Shown here piece by piece: positions 49,111 through 62,603 of a stretch of 64,000 nt of DNA. This DNA comes from Colletes latitarsis (taxonomy: Eukaryota > Arthropoda > Insecta > Hymenoptera > Colletidae): contig NW_027488368.1 in assembly GCF_051014445.1 (NCBI RefSeq), positions 29,610,001 through 29,674,000 on the forward strand, in the 5' to 3' direction. Each line of letters starts with the position of its first letter. The stretch's first letter is position 1. A program made the translations under genes and the position numbers. A model generated the notes under the pieces. It made no database searches. It was given only the letters and a program-made list of their open reading frames with translations, and was not told the DNA's origin.

Positions 49111-50548
49111 CATTTGCCTTTTTCGCAAACTTGTTGGCCAGATCCTGGGTTTTTTCCGTGTTTGAATCACGTAGTAATGTGGTAATACACTGAAGCAGTC
49201 AATTAAACCTCGTTTCGATCAATATTTTAGAGGATAACACCGGTTAGGTCTGGGTTAGGTCTGGGTTATGCCCGCATCTGGCTCATGATTTTGCCTTCTT
49301 CGCATACTTGTTGGCCAGATCCTGGGTTTTTTTCGTGTTTGAATCACGTAGTAATGTGGTAACACAATGAAGCAGTCAATTAACCCTGGTTTCGATCCAT
49401 ATTTTGGAGGATAACACCGGTTAGATCTGGGTTAGTTCTGGGTTATGCCCGCATCTGGCTCATGATTTTGCCTTTTTCTCATACTTGTTGGCCAGATCCT
49501 GGGTTTTTTTCGTGTTTGAATCACGTAGGAATGTGGTAACACACTGAAGCAGTCAATTAAACCTGGTTTCGATCAATATTTTAGAGGATAACACCGGTTA
49601 GGTCTGGGTTAGGTCTGGGATATGCGCGCATCTGCCATATAGTTTCGCCTTTTTCGCAAACTTTTTGGCTAGATCCTGGATTTTTTTCGTGATTGAATCA
49701 CGTAGTAATGTGGTAACACACTGAAGCAGTCAATCAAACCTGGTTTCGATCAATATTTTAGAGGATACCACCGGTTAGGTCTGGGTTAGTTCTGGGTTAT
49801 GCCCGCATCTGGCTCATGATTTTGCCTTTTTCGCATACTTCTTGGCCAGATCCTGGGTTTTTTTCGTGTTTGAATCACGTAGTAATGTGGTAACACAATG
49901 AAGCAGTCAATTAACCCTGGTTTCGATCCATATTTTGGAGGATAACACCGGTTAGGTCTGGGTTAGGTCTGGGTTATGCCCGCATCTGGCTCATGATTTT
50001 GCCTTCTTCGCATACTTGTTGGCCAGATCCTGGGTTTTTTTCGTGTTTGAATCACGTAGTAATGTGGTACCACACTGAGGCAGCCAATTAAACCTGGTTT
50101 CGATCAATATTTTAGAGGATAACACCGGTTAGGTCTGGGTTAGGTCTGGGTTATGCCCGCATCTGGCTCATGATTTTGCCTTCTTCGAATACTTGTTGGC
50201 CAGATCCTGGGTTTTTTTCGTGTTTGACTCACGTAGTAATGTGGTAACACACTGAAGCAGTCAATTAAACCTGGTTTCGATCAATATTTTAGAGGATAAC
50301 ACCGGATAGGTCTGGGTTAGGTCTGGGTTATGCCCGCATCTGGCTCATGATTTTGCCTTCTTCGCATACTTGTTGGCCAGATCCTGGGTTTTTTTCGTGT
50401 TTGAATCACGTAGTAATGTGGTAACACAATGAAGCAGTCAATTAAACCTGGTTTCGATAAATACTTTAGAGGATAACACCGGTTAGGTCTGGGTTAGGTC
50501 TGGGATATGCGCACATCTGGCATATACTTTCGTCTTTTTCGCAAGCCT
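49111..50548 (+). repeat. Satellite block between distal higher-order units
   Basis: About eight monomers in mixed order. They resemble 43.5-45.1 kb (GGAATGTGGTAACACAC after TTTTTCTCATAC, GGATACCACCGG, CCGGATAGGTC, TTCGTCTTTTTCGC) more than the neighbouring distal units. I could not assign a unique exact partner. Confidence 0.75.
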
Positions 50549-51937
50549 GTTGGCCAGATCCTGGGTTTTTTTCGTGTTTGAATCACGTAGTAATGTGGTA
50601 ACACACTGAAGCAGTCAATTAAACCTGGTTTCGATCAATATTTTAGTGGATGACACCGGTTAGGACTGGGTCAGGTCTGGGAGATGCGCACATCTGGCAT
50701 ATACTTTCGCCTTTTTCGCAAACTTGTTGGCTAGATCCTGGGTTTTTTTCGGGTTTGAATCACGTGGTAATGTGGTACGACACAGAAACAAGCCATTAAA
50801 CCTGGATTCGGACAGTATTTTAGAGGATAACACCGGTTAGGTCTAGGTTAGTTCTGGGTTATGCCCGCATCTGGCTCATGATTTTGCCTTCTTCGCATAC
50901 TTGTTGGCCAGATCCTGGGTTTTTTTCGTGTTTGAATCACGTAGCAATGTGGTAATACACTGAAGCAGTCAATTAAACCTGGTTTCGATCAATATTTTAG
51001 AGGATAACACCGGTTAGGTCTAGGTTAGGTCTGTGTTATGCCCGCATCTGGCTCATGATTTTGCCTTCTTCGCATACTTCTTGGCCAGATCCTGGGCTTT
51101 TTTCGTGTTTGAATCACGTAGTAATGTGGTAACACACTGAAGCAGTCAATTAAACCTGGTTTCGATCAATATTTTAGATAATAACACCGGTTAGATCTGG
51201 GTTAGGTCCGGGATATGCCCGCATCTGGCTTATACTTTCTCCTTTTTCGCTAACTTGTTGGCTAGATCCTGGGTTTTTTCGGGTTCGAATCACGTAGTAA
51301 TGTGATAACACACTGAAGCAGTCAATTAAACCTGGTTTCGATCTATATTTTAGAGGATAACACCGGTTAGGTATGGGTTAGGTCTGGGATATGCGCGCAT
51401 CTGGCTTATACTTTCGCCTTTTTCGCAAACTTGTTGGCCAGATCCTGGGTTTTTTCCGTGTTTGAATCACGTAGTAATGTGGTAATACACTGAAGCAGTC
51501 AATTAAACCTCGTTTCGATCAATATTTTAGAGGATAACACCGGTTAGGTCTGGGTTAGGTCTGGGTTATGCCCGCATCTGGCTCATGATTTTGCCTTTTT
51601 CTCATACTTGTTGGCCAGATCCTGGGTTTTTTTCGTGTTTGAATCACGTAGGAATGTGGTAACACACTGAAGCAGTCAATTAAACCTGGTTTCGATCAAT
51701 ATTTTAGAGGATAACACCGGTTAGGTCTGGGTTAGGTCTGGGATATGCGCGCATCTGGCTTATACTATCGCCTTTTTCGCAAACTTGTTGGCTAGATCCT
51801 GGATTTTTTTCGTGATTGAATCACGTAGTAATGTGGTAACACACTGAAGCAGTCAATCAAACCTGGTTTCGATCAATATTTTAGAGGATACCACCGGTTA
51901 GGTCTGGGTTAGTTCTGGGTTATGCCCGCATCTGGCT
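50549..51937 (+). repeat. 16-monomer-spaced duplication, copy 1
   Basis: About 1.39 kb match 53,380-54,768 at an offset of 2831 bp (16 x 177 less one). Marks are TTTTAGTGGATGACACC, the ACACAGAAACAAGCC marker monomer, GTAGCAATGTGG, GGTCTGTGTTATGCC, TTTAGATAATAACACC and TTTTTTCGGGTTCGAATC. I saw differences only near 50,672 and 50,684 (GGGTCAGG and GGGAGATG). Confidence 0.9.
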
Positions 51938-51989
51938 CATGATTATGCCTTTTTCGCATACTTCTTGGCCAGATCCTGGGTTTTTTTCG

Positions 51990-53352
51990 TGTTTGAATCA
52001 CGTAGTAATGTGGTAACACAATGAAGCAGTCAATTAACCCTGGTTTCGATCCATATTTTGGAGGATAACACCGGTTAGGTCTGGGTTAGGTCTGGGTTAT
52101 GCCCGCATCTGGCTCATGATTTTGCCTTCTTCGCATACTTGTTGGCCAGATCCTGGGTTTTTTTCGTGTTTGAATCACGTAGTAATGTGGTACCACACTG
52201 AAGCAGTCAATTAAACCTGGTTTCGATCAATATTTCAGAGGATAAATCCGGTTAGGTCTGGGTAAGGTCCGGGATATGCCCGCATCTGGCACATGATCTT
52301 GCCTTCTTCGCATACTTGTTGGCCAGATCCAGGGTTTTTTTCGTGTTTGAATCACGTAGTAATGTGGTAACACACTGAAGCAGTCAATTAAACCTGGTAT
52401 CGATCAATATTTTAGAGGATAACACCGGTTAGGTCTGGGTTAGGTCTGGGATATGCGCGCATCTGGCTTATACTATCGCCTTTTTCGCAAACTTGTTGGC
52501 CAGATCCTGGGTTTTTTCCGTGTTTGAATCACGTAGTAATGTGGTACCACACTGATGCAGTCAATTAAACCTGGGTTCGATCAATATTTCAGAGGATAAC
52601 ACCGGTTAGGTCTGGGTTAGGTCTGGGTTAGGCCCGCATCTGGCTCATGATTTTGCCCTCTTCGCATACTTGTTGGCCAGATCCTGGGTTTTTTTCGTGT
52701 TTGAATCACGTAGTAATGTGGTAATACACTGAAGCAGTCAATTAAACCTGGTTTCGATCAATATTTTAGAGGATAACACCGGTTAGGTCTCGGTTAGGTC
52801 TGGGTTATGCCCGCATCTGGCTCATGATTTTGCCTTCTTCGCATACTTGTTGGCCAGATCCTGGGTTTTTTTCGTGTTTGAATCACGTAGTAATGTGGTA
52901 ACACAATGAAGCAGTCAATTAACCCTGGTTTCGATCCATATTTTGGAGGATAACTCCGGTTAGATCTGGGTTAGTTCTGGGTTATGCCCGCATCTGGCTC
53001 ATGATTTTGCCTTTTTCTCATACTTGTTGGCCAGATCCTGGGTTTTTTTCGTGTTTGAATCAGGTAGGAATGTGGTAACACACTGAAGCAGTCAATTAAA
53101 CCTGGTTTCGATCAATATTTTAGAGGATAACACCGGTTAGGTCTGGGTTAGGTCTGGGATATGCGCGCATCTGGCATATAGTTTCGCCTTTTTCGCAAAC
53201 TTGTTGGCTAGATCCTGGATTTTTTTCGTGTTTGAATCACGTAGTAATGTGGTAATACACTGAAGCAGTCAATTAAACCTGGTTTCGATCAATATTTTAG
53301 AGGATAACACCGGTTAGGTCTAGGTTAGGTCTGGGTTATGCCCGCATCTGGC
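51990..53352 (+). repeat. 33-monomer-spaced duplication, copy 1
   Basis: This stretch matches 57,829-59,191 at an offset of 5839 bp (33 x 177 less two). Marks are GATAAATCCGG with GGGTAAGGTCCGGG and CATCTGGCACATGATCTTGCC, CCTGGTATCGATC, CACTGATGCAG, GGATAACTCCGG and GAATCAGGTAGGAATG. The match ends at CTAATGATT against CTCATGATT. Confidence 0.88.
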
Positions 53353-53379
53353 TAATGATTTTGCCTTCTTCGCATACTT

Positions 53380-54768
53380 GTTGGCCAGATCCTGGGTTTT
53401 TTTCGTGTTTGAATCACGTAGTAATGTGGTAACACACTGAAGCAGTCAATTAAACCTGGTTTCGATCAATATTTTAGTGGATGACACCGGTTAGGACTGG
53501 GTTAGGTCTGGGATATGCGCACATCTGGCATATACTTTCGCCTTTTTCGCAAACTTGTTGGCTAGATCCTGGGTTTTTTTCGGGTTTGAATCACGTGGTA
53601 ATGTGGTACGACACAGAAACAAGCCATTAAACCTGGATTCGGACAGTATTTTAGAGGATAACACCGGTTAGGTCTAGGTTAGTTCTGGGTTATGCCCGCA
53701 TCTGGCTCATGATTTTGCCTTCTTCGCATACTTGTTGGCCAGATCCTGGGTTTTTTTCGTGTTTGAATCACGTAGCAATGTGGTAATACACTGAAGCAGT
53801 CAATTAAACCTGGTTTCGATCAATATTTTAGAGGATAACACCGGTTAGGTCTAGGTTAGGTCTGTGTTATGCCCGCATCTGGCTCATGATTTTGCCTTCT
53901 TCGCATACTTCTTGGCCAGATCCTGGGCTTTTTTCGTGTTTGAATCACGTAGTAATGTGGTAACACACTGAAGCAGTCAATTAAACCTGGTTTCGATCAA
54001 TATTTTAGATAATAACACCGGTTAGATCTGGGTTAGGTCCGGGATATGCCCGCATCTGGCTTATACTTTCTCCTTTTTCGCTAACTTGTTGGCTAGATCC
54101 TGGGTTTTTTCGGGTTCGAATCACGTAGTAATGTGATAACACACTGAAGCAGTCAATTAAACCTGGTTTCGATCTATATTTTAGAGGATAACACCGGTTA
54201 GGTATGGGTTAGGTCTGGGATATGCGCGCATCTGGCTTATACTTTCGCCTTTTTCGCAAACTTGTTGGCCAGATCCTGGGTTTTTTCCGTGTTTGAATCA
54301 CGTAGTAATGTGGTAATACACTGAAGCAGTCAATTAAACCTCGTTTCGATCAATATTTTAGAGGATAACACCGGTTAGGTCTGGGTTAGGTCTGGGTTAT
54401 GCCCGCATCTGGCTCATGATTTTGCCTTTTTCTCATACTTGTTGGCCAGATCCTGGGTTTTTTTCGTGTTTGAATCACGTAGGAATGTGGTAACACACTG
54501 AAGCAGTCAATTAAACCTGGTTTCGATCAATATTTTAGAGGATAACACCGGTTAGGTCTGGGTTAGGTCTGGGATATGCGCGCATCTGGCTTATACTATC
54601 GCCTTTTTCGCAAACTTGTTGGCTAGATCCTGGATTTTTTTCGTGATTGAATCACGTAGTAATGTGGTAACACACTGAAGCAGTCAATCAAACCTGGTTT
54701 CGATCAATATTTTAGAGGATACCACCGGTTAGGTCTGGGTTAGTTCTGGGTTATGCCCGCATCTGGCT
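53380..54768 (+). repeat. 16-monomer-spaced duplication, copy 2
   Basis: Partner of 50,549-51,937. It also matches 59,396-60,784 at 6016 bp, so three copies of this block exist. The right break falls inside CATCTGGCT, where CTTATACTATCGCC replaces CTCATGATTATGCC. Confidence 0.9.
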
Positions 54769-55029
54769 TATACTATCGCCTTTTTCGCAAACTTGTTGGC
54801 CAGATCCTGGGTTTTTTCCGTGTTTGAATCACGTAGTAATGTGGTACCACACTGATGCAGTCAATTAAACCTGGGTTCGATCCATATTTTGGAGGATAAC
54901 ACCGGTTAGGTCTGGGTTAGGTCTGGGTTATGCCCGCATCTGGCTCATGATTTTGCCTTCTTCGCATACTTGTTGGCCAGATCCTGGGTTTTTTTCGTGT
55001 TTGAATCACGTAGTAATGTGGTACCACAC

Positions 55030-56587
55030 TGAAGCAGTCAATTAAACCTGGTTTCGATCAATATTTCAGAGGCTAAATCCGGTTAGGTCTGGGTAAGGTC
55101 CGGGATATGCCCGCATCTGGCACATGATCTTGCCTTCTTCGCATACTTGTTGGCCAGATCCAGGGTTTTTTTCGTGTTTGAATCACGTAGTAATGTGGTA
55201 ACACACTGAAGCAGTCAATTAAACCTGGTATCGATCAATATTTTAGAGGATAACACCGGTTAGGTCTGGGTTAGGTCTGGGATATGCGCGCATCTGGCTT
55301 ATACTATCGCCTTTTTCGCATACTTGTTGGCCAGATCCTGGGTTTTTTCCGTGTTTGAATCACGTAGTAATGTGGTACCACACTGATGCAGTCAATTAAA
55401 CCTGGGTTCGATCAATATTTCAGAGGATAACACCGGTTAGGTCTGGGTTAGGTCTGGGTTAGGCCCGCATCTGGCTCATGATTTTGCCCTCTTCGCATAC
55501 TTGTTGGCCAGATCCTGGGTTTTTTTCGTGTTTGAATCACGTAGTAATGTGGTAATACACTGAAGCAGTCAATTAAACCTGGTTTCGATCAATATTTTAG
55601 AGGATAACACCGGTTAGGTCTCGGTTAGGTCTGGGTTATGCCCGCATCTGGCTCATGATTTTGCCTTCTTCGCATACTTCTTGGCCAGATCCTGGGCTTT
55701 TTTCGTGTTTGAATCACGTAGTAATGTGGTAATACACTGAAGCAGTCAATTAAACCTCGTTTCGATCAATATTTTAGAGGATAACACCGGTTAGGTCTGG
55801 GTTAGGTCTGGGTTATGCCCGCATCTGGCTCATGATTTTGCCTTCTTCGCATACTTGTTGGCCAGATCCTGGGTTTTTTTCGTGTTTGAATCACGTAGTA
55901 ATGTGGTAACACAATGAAGCAGTCAATTAACCCTGGTTTCGATCCATATTTTGGAGGATAACACCGGTTAGATCTGGGTTAGTTCTGGGTTATGCCCGCA
56001 TCTGGCTCATGATTTTGCCTTTTTCTCATACTTGTTGGCCAGATCCTGGGTTTTTTTCGTGTTTGAATCACGTAGGAATGTGGTAACACACTGAAGCAGT
56101 CAATTAAACCTGGTTTCGATCAATATTTTAGAGGATAACACCGGTTAGGTCTGGGTTAGGTCTGGGATATGCGCGCATCTGGCATATACTTTCGCCTTTT
56201 TCGCAAACTTGTTGGCTAGATCCTGGATTTTTTTCGTGTTTGAATCACTTAGTAATGTGGTAATACACTGAAGCAGTCAATTAAACCTCGTTTCGATCAA
56301 TATTTTAGAGGATAACACCGGTTAGGTCTAGGTTAGGTCTGGGTTATGCCCGCATCTGGCTCATGATTTTGCCTTCTTCGCATACTACTTGGCCAGATCC
56401 TGGGTTTTTTTCGTGTTTGAATCACGTAGCAATGTGGTAATACACTGAAGCAGTCAATTAAACCTGGTTTCGATCAATATTTTAGATAATAACACCGGTT
56501 AGATCTGGGTTAGGTCCGGGATATGCCCGCATCTGGCTTATACTTTCTCCTTTTTCGCTAACTTGTTGGCTAGATCCTGGGTTTTTT
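55030..56587 (+). repeat. 34-monomer-spaced duplication, copy 1
   Basis: This stretch matches 61,046-62,603 at an offset of 6016 bp (34 x 177 less two). Marks are the AAATCCGG monomer (55,075 and 61,091), CCTGGTATCGATC, GGTCTCGGTTAGG, TACTACTTGGCC and TTTAGATAATAACACC. Differences I saw include GGCTAAATCC against GGATAAATCC and CATATACTTTCG against CATATAGTTTCG. The right end differs as TTCGAGTTCG against TTCGGGTTCG. Confidence 0.87.
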
Positions 56588-57828
56588 CGAGTTCGAATCA
56601 CGTAGTAATGTGGTAACACAATGAAGCAGTCAATTAACCCTGGTTTCGATCCATATTTTGGAGGATAACACCGGTTAGATCTGGGTTAGTTCTGGGTTAT
56701 GCCCGCATCTGGCTCATGATTTTGCCTTTTTCTCATACTTGTTGGCCAGATCCTGGGTTTTTTTCGTGTTTGAATCACGTAGTAATGTGGTAATACACTG
56801 AAGCAGTCAATTAAACCTCGTTTCGATCAATATTTTAGAGGATAACACCGGTTAGGTCTGGGTTAGGTCTGGGTTATGCCCGCATCTGGCTCATGATTTT
56901 GCCTTCTTCGCATACTTCTTGGCCAGATCCTGGATTTTTTTCGTGTTTGAATCACGTAGTAATGTGGTAATACACTGAAGCAGTCAATTAAACCTCGTTT
57001 CGAACAATATTTTAGAGGATAAGACCGGTTAGGTCTAGGTTAGGTCTGGGTTATGCCCGCATCTGGCTCATGATTTTGCCTTCTTCGCATACTTGTTGGC
57101 CAGATCCTGGGTTTTTTCCGTGTTTGAATCACGTAGTAATGTGGTAATACACTGAAGCAGTCAATTAAACCTCGTTTCGATCAATATTTTAGAGGATAAC
57201 ACCGGTTAGGTCTGGGTTAGTTCTGGGTTATGCCCGCATCTGGCTCATGATTATGCCTTTTTCGCATACTTCTTGGCCAGATCCTGGGTTTTTTTCGTGT
57301 TTGAATCACGTAGTAATGTGGTAACACAATGAAGCAGTCAATTAACCCTGGTTTCGATCCATATTTTGGAGGATAACACCGGTTAGGTCTGGGTTAGGTC
57401 TGGGATATGCGCGCATCTGGCTTATACTATCGCCTTTTTCGCAAACTTGTTGGCTAGATCCTGGATTTTTTTCGTGATTGAATCACGTAGTAATGTGGTA
57501 ACACACTGAAGCAGTCAATCAAACCTGGTTTCGATCAATATTTTAGAGGATACCACCGGTTAGGTCTGGGTTAGTTCTGGGTTATGCCCGCATCTGGCTC
57601 ATGATTATGCCTTTTTCGCATACTTCTTGGCCAGATCCTGGGTTTTTTTCGTGTTTGAATCACGTAGTAATGTGGTAATACAATGAAGCAGTCAATTAAC
57701 CCTGGTTTCGATCCATATTTTGGAGTATAACACCGGTTAGGTCTGGGTTAGGTCTGGGTTATGCCCGCATCTGGCTCATGATTTTGCCTTCTTCGCATAC
57801 TTGTTGGCCAGATCCTGGGTTTTTTTCG
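56588..57828 (+). repeat. Satellite block, short-range shuffled copies
   Basis: About seven monomers made of variants already seen at 51-56 kb (ACCTCGTTTCGATC, GATCCATATTTTGGAGG, GATTATGCC, GGATACCACCGG) in a new order. ACCTCGTTTCGAACAAT with GGATAAGACCGG near 57,000 is private. I see no long exact partner and nothing else in this stretch. Confidence 0.78.
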
Positions 57829-59191
57829 TGTTTGAATCACGTAGTAATGTGGTAACACAATGAAGCAGTCAATTAACCCTGGTTTCGATCCATATTTTGG
57901 AGGATAACACCGGTTAGGTCTGGGTTAGGTCTGGGTTATGCCCGCATCTGGCTCATGATTTTGCCTTCTTCGCATACTTGTTGGCCAGATCCTGGGTTTT
58001 TTTCGTGTTTCAATCACGTAGTAATGTGGTACCACACTGAAGCAGTCAATTAAACCTGGTTTCGATCAATATTTCAGAGGATAAATCCGGTTAGGTCTGG
58101 GTAAGGTCCGGGATATGCCCGCATCTGGCACATGATCTTGCCTTCTTCGCATACTTGTTGGCCAGATCCAGGGTTTTTTTCGTGTTTGAATCACGTAGTA
58201 ATGTGGTAACACACTGAAGCAGTCAATTAAACCTGGTATCGATCAATATTTTAGAGGATAACACCGGTTAGGTCTGGGTTAGGTCTGGGATATGCGCGCA
58301 TCTGGCTTATACTATCGCCTTTTTCGCAAACTTGTTGGCCAGATCCTGGGTTTTTTCCGTGTTTGAATCACGTAGTAATGTGGTACCACACTGATGCAGT
58401 CAATTAAACCTGGGTTCGATCAATATTTCAGAGGATAACACCGGTTAGGTCTGGGTTAGGTCTGGGTTAGGCCCGCATCTGGCTCATGATTTTGCCCTCT
58501 TCGCATACTTGTTGGCCAGATCCTGGGTTTTTTTCGTGTTTGAATCACGTAGTAATGTGGTAATACACTGAAGCAGTCAATTAAACCTGGTTTCGATCAA
58601 TATTTTAGAGGATAACACCGGTTAGGTCTCGGTTAGGTCTGGGTTATGCCCGCATCTGGCTCATGATTTTGCCTTCTTCGCATACTTGTTGGCCAGATCC
58701 TGGGTTTTTTTCGTGTTTGAATCACGTAGTAATGTGGTAACACAATGAAGCAGTCAATTAACCCTGGTTTCGATCCATATTTTGGAGGATAACTCCGGTT
58801 AGATCTGGGATAGTTCTGGGTTATGCCCGCATCTGGCTCATGATTTTGCCTTTTTCTCATACTTGTTGGCCAGATCCTGGGTTTTTTTCGTGTTTGAATC
58901 AGGTAGGAATGTGGTAACACACTGAAGCAGTCAATTAAACCTGGTTTCGATCAATATTTTAGAGGATAACACCGGTTAGGTCTGGGTTAGGTCTGGGATA
59001 TGCACGCATCTGGCATATAGTTTCGCCTTTTTCGCAAACTTGTTGGCTAGATCCTGGATTTTTTTCGTGTTTGAATCACGTAGTAATGTGGTAATACACT
59101 GAAGCAGTCAATTAAACCTGGTTTCGATCAATATTTTAGAGGATAACACCGGTTAGGTCTAGGTTAGGTCTGGGTTATGCCCGCATCTGGC
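57829..59191 (+). repeat. 33-monomer-spaced duplication, copy 2
   Basis: Partner of 51,990-53,352. Part of it (58,083 to about 58,690) also matches 61,091 to about 61,698 at 3008 bp (17 x 177 less one). The match to 61 kb ends at CTTGTTGGCC against CTTCTTGGCC. Differences from copy 1 include CTGGGATAGTTC and ATATGCACGCATC. Confidence 0.87.
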
Positions 59192-59395
59192 TCATGATTT
59201 TGCCTTCTTCGCATACTACTTGGCCAGATCCTGGGTTTTTTTCGTGTTTGAATCACGTAGTAATGTGGTAACACAATGAAGCAGTCAATTAAACCTGGTT
59301 TCGATCAATATTTTAGAGGATAACACCGGTTAGGTCTAGGTTAGTTCTGGGGTATGCCCGCATCTGGCTAATGATTTTGCCTTCTTCGCATACTT

Positions 59396-60784
59396 GTTGG
59401 CCAGATCCTGGGTTTTTTTCGTGTTTGAATCACGTAGTAATGTGGTAACACACTGAAGCAGTCAATTAAACCTGGTTTCGATCAATATTTTAGTGGATGA
59501 CACCGGTTAGGACTGGGTTAGGTCTGGGATATGCGCACATCTGGCATATACTTTCGCCTTTTTCGCAAACTTGTTGGCTAGATCCTGGGTTTTTTTCGGG
59601 TTTGAATCACGTGGTAATGTGGTACGACACAGAAACAAGCCATTAAACCTGGATTCGGACAGTATTTTAGAGGATAACACCGGTTCGGTCTAGGTTAGTT
59701 CTGGGTTATGCCCGCATCTGGCTCATGATTTTGCCTTCTTCGCATACTTGTTGGCCAGATCCTGGGTTTTTTTCGTGTTTGAATCACGTAGCAATGTGGT
59801 AATACACTGAAGCAGTCAATTAAACCTGGTTTCGATCAATATTTTAGAGGATAACACCGGTTAGGTCTAGGTTAGGTCTGTGTTATGCCCGCATCTGGCT
59901 CATGAGTTTGCCTTCTTCGCATACTTCTTGGCCAGATCCTGGGCTTTTTTCGTGTTTGAATCACGTAGTAATGTGGTAACACACTGAAGCAGTCAATTAA
60001 ACCTGGTTTCGATCAATATTTTAGATAATAACACCGGTTAGATCTGGGTTAGGTCCGGGATATGCCCGCATCTGGCTTATACTTTCTCCTTTTTCGCTAA
60101 CTTGTTGGCTAGATCCTGGGTTTTTTCGGGTTCGAATCACGTAGTAATGTGATAACACACTGAAGCAGTCAATTAAACCTGGTTTCGATCTATATTTTAG
60201 AGGATAACACCGGTTAGGTATGGGTTAGGTCTGGGATATGCGCGCATCTGGTTTATACTTTCGCCTTTTTCGCAAACTTGTTGGCCAGATCCTGGGTTTT
60301 TTCCGTGTTTGAATCACGTAGTAATGTGGTAATACACTGAAGCAGTCAATTAAACCTCGTTTCGATCAATATTTTAGAGGATAACACCGGTTAGGTCTGG
60401 GTTAGGTCTGGGTTATGCCCGCATCTGGCTCATGATTTTGCCTTTTTCTCATACTTGTTGGCCAGATCCTGGGTTTTTTTCGTGTTTGAATCACGTAGGA
60501 ATGTGGTAACACACTGAAGCAGTCAATTAAACCTGGTTTCGATCAATATTTTAGAGGATAACACCGGTTAGGTCTGGGTTAGGTCTGGGATATGCGCGCA
60601 TCTGGCTTATACTATCGCCTTTTTCGCAAACTTGTTGGCTAGATCCTGGATTTTTTTCGTGATTGAATCACGTAGTAATGTGGTAACACACTGAAGCAGT
60701 CAATCAAACCTGGTTTCGATCAATATTTTAGAGGATACCACCGGTTAGGTCTGGGTTAGTTCTGGGTTATGCCCGCATCTGGCT
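59396..60784 (+). repeat. Third copy of the GTGGATGACACC block
   Basis: This stretch matches 53,380-54,768 at 6016 bp and 50,549-51,937 at 8847 bp. Single differences seen are CCGGTTCGGTC, CATGAGTTTGCC and CATCTGGTTTATAC. After its right end it keeps CTCATGATTATGC as in the 50.5-kb copy, so the 54.8-kb junction is the derived one. Confidence 0.87.
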
Positions 60785-61045
60785 CATGATTATGCGTTTT
60801 TCGCATACTTCTTGGCCAGATCCTGGGTTTTTTTCGTGTTTGAATCACGTAGTAATGTGGTAACACACTGAAGCAGTGAATCAAACCTGGTTTCGATCAA
60901 TATTTTAGAGGATACCACCGGTTAGGTCTGGGTTAGTTCTGGGTTATGCCCGCATCTGGCTCATGATTTTGCCTTCTTCGCATACTACTTGGCCAGATCC
61001 TGGGTTTTTTTCGTGTTTGAATCACGTAGTAATGTGGTACCACAC

Positions 61046-62603
61046 TGAAGCAGTCAATTAAACCTGGTTTCGATCAATATTTCAGAGGATAAATCCGGTT
61101 AGGTCTGGGTAAGGTCCGGGATATGCCCGCATCTGGCACATGATCTTGCCTTCTTCGCATACTTGTTGGCCAGATCCAGGGTTTTTTTCGTGTTTGAATC
61201 ACGTAGTAATGTGGTAACACACTGAAGCAGTCAATTAAACCTGGTATCGATCAATATTTTAGAGGATAACACCGGTTAGGTCTGGGTTAGGTCTGGGATA
61301 TGCGCGCATCTGGCTTATACTATCGCCTTTTTCGCAAACTTGTTGGCCAGATCCTGGGTTTTTTCCGTGTTTGAATCACGTAGTAATGTGGTACCACACT
61401 GATGCAGTCAATTAAACCTGGGTTCGATCAATATTTCAGAGGATAACACCGGTTAGGTCTGGGTTAGGTCTGGGTTAGGCCCGCATCTGGCTCATGATTT
61501 TGCCCTCTTCGCATACTTGTTGGCCAGATCCTGGGTTTTTTTCGTGTTTGAATCACGTAGTAATGTGGTAATACACTGAAGCAGTCAATTAAACCTGGTT
61601 TCGATCAATATTTTAGAGGATAACACCGGTTAGGTCTCGGTTAGGTCTGGGTTATGCCCGCATCTGGCTCATGATTTTGCCTTCTTCGCATACTTCTTGG
61701 CCAGATCCTGGGCTTTTTTCGTGTTTGAATCACGTAGTAATGTGGTAATACACTGAAGCAGTCAATTAAACCTCGTTTCGATCAATATTTTAGAGGATAA
61801 CACCGGTTAGGTCTGGGTTAGGTCTGGGTTATGCCCGCATCTGGCTCATGATTTTGCCTTCTTCGCATACTTGTTGGCCAGATCCTGGGTTTTTTTCGTG
61901 TTTGAATCACGTAGTAATGTGGTAACACAAAGAAGCAGTCAATTAACCCTGGTTTCGATCCATATTTTGGAGGATAACACCGGTTAGATCTGGGTTAGTT
62001 CTGGGTTATGCCCGCATCTGGCTCATGATTTTGCCTTTTTCTCATACTTGTTGGCCAGATCCTGGGTTTTTTTCGTGTTTGAATCACGTAGGAATGTGGT
62101 AACACACTGAAGCAGTCAATTAAACCTGGTTTCGATCAATATTTTAGAGGATAACACCGGTTAGGTCTGGGTTAGGTCTGGGATATGCGCGCATCTGGCA
62201 TATAGTTTCGCCTTTTTCGCAAACTTGTTGGCTAGATCCTGGATTTTTTTCGTGTTTGAATCACGTAGTAATGTGGTAATACACTGAAGCAGTCAATTAA
62301 ACCTCGTTTCGATCAATATTTTAGAGGATAACACCGGTTAGGTCTAGGTTAGGTCTGGGTTATGCCCGCATCTGGCTCATGATTTTGCCTTCTTCGCATA
62401 CTACTTGGCCAGATCCTGGGTTTTTTTCGTGTTTGAATCACGTAGCAATGTGGTAATACACTGAAGCAGTCAATTAAACCTGGTTTCGATCAATATTTTA
62501 GATAATAACACCGGTTAGATCTGGGTTAGGTCCGGGATATGCCCGCATCTGGCTTATACTTTCTCCTTTTTCGCTAACTTGTTGGCTAGATCCTGGGTTT
62601 TTT
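61046..62603 (+). repeat. 34-monomer-spaced duplication, copy 2
   Basis: Partner of 55,030-56,587, with the same order of about nine monomers. It starts after a TACTACTTGGCC monomer, whereas the earlier copy follows a normal TTGTTGGCC monomer. Confidence 0.86.

Noticed and set aside
58633..58920. A 95-residue minus-strand frame differing in sequence from the others
   Set aside because: It is explained by the GATCCATATTTTGGAGG monomer class, which changes the same stop codon to GGA. It is satellite DNA, not a gene.
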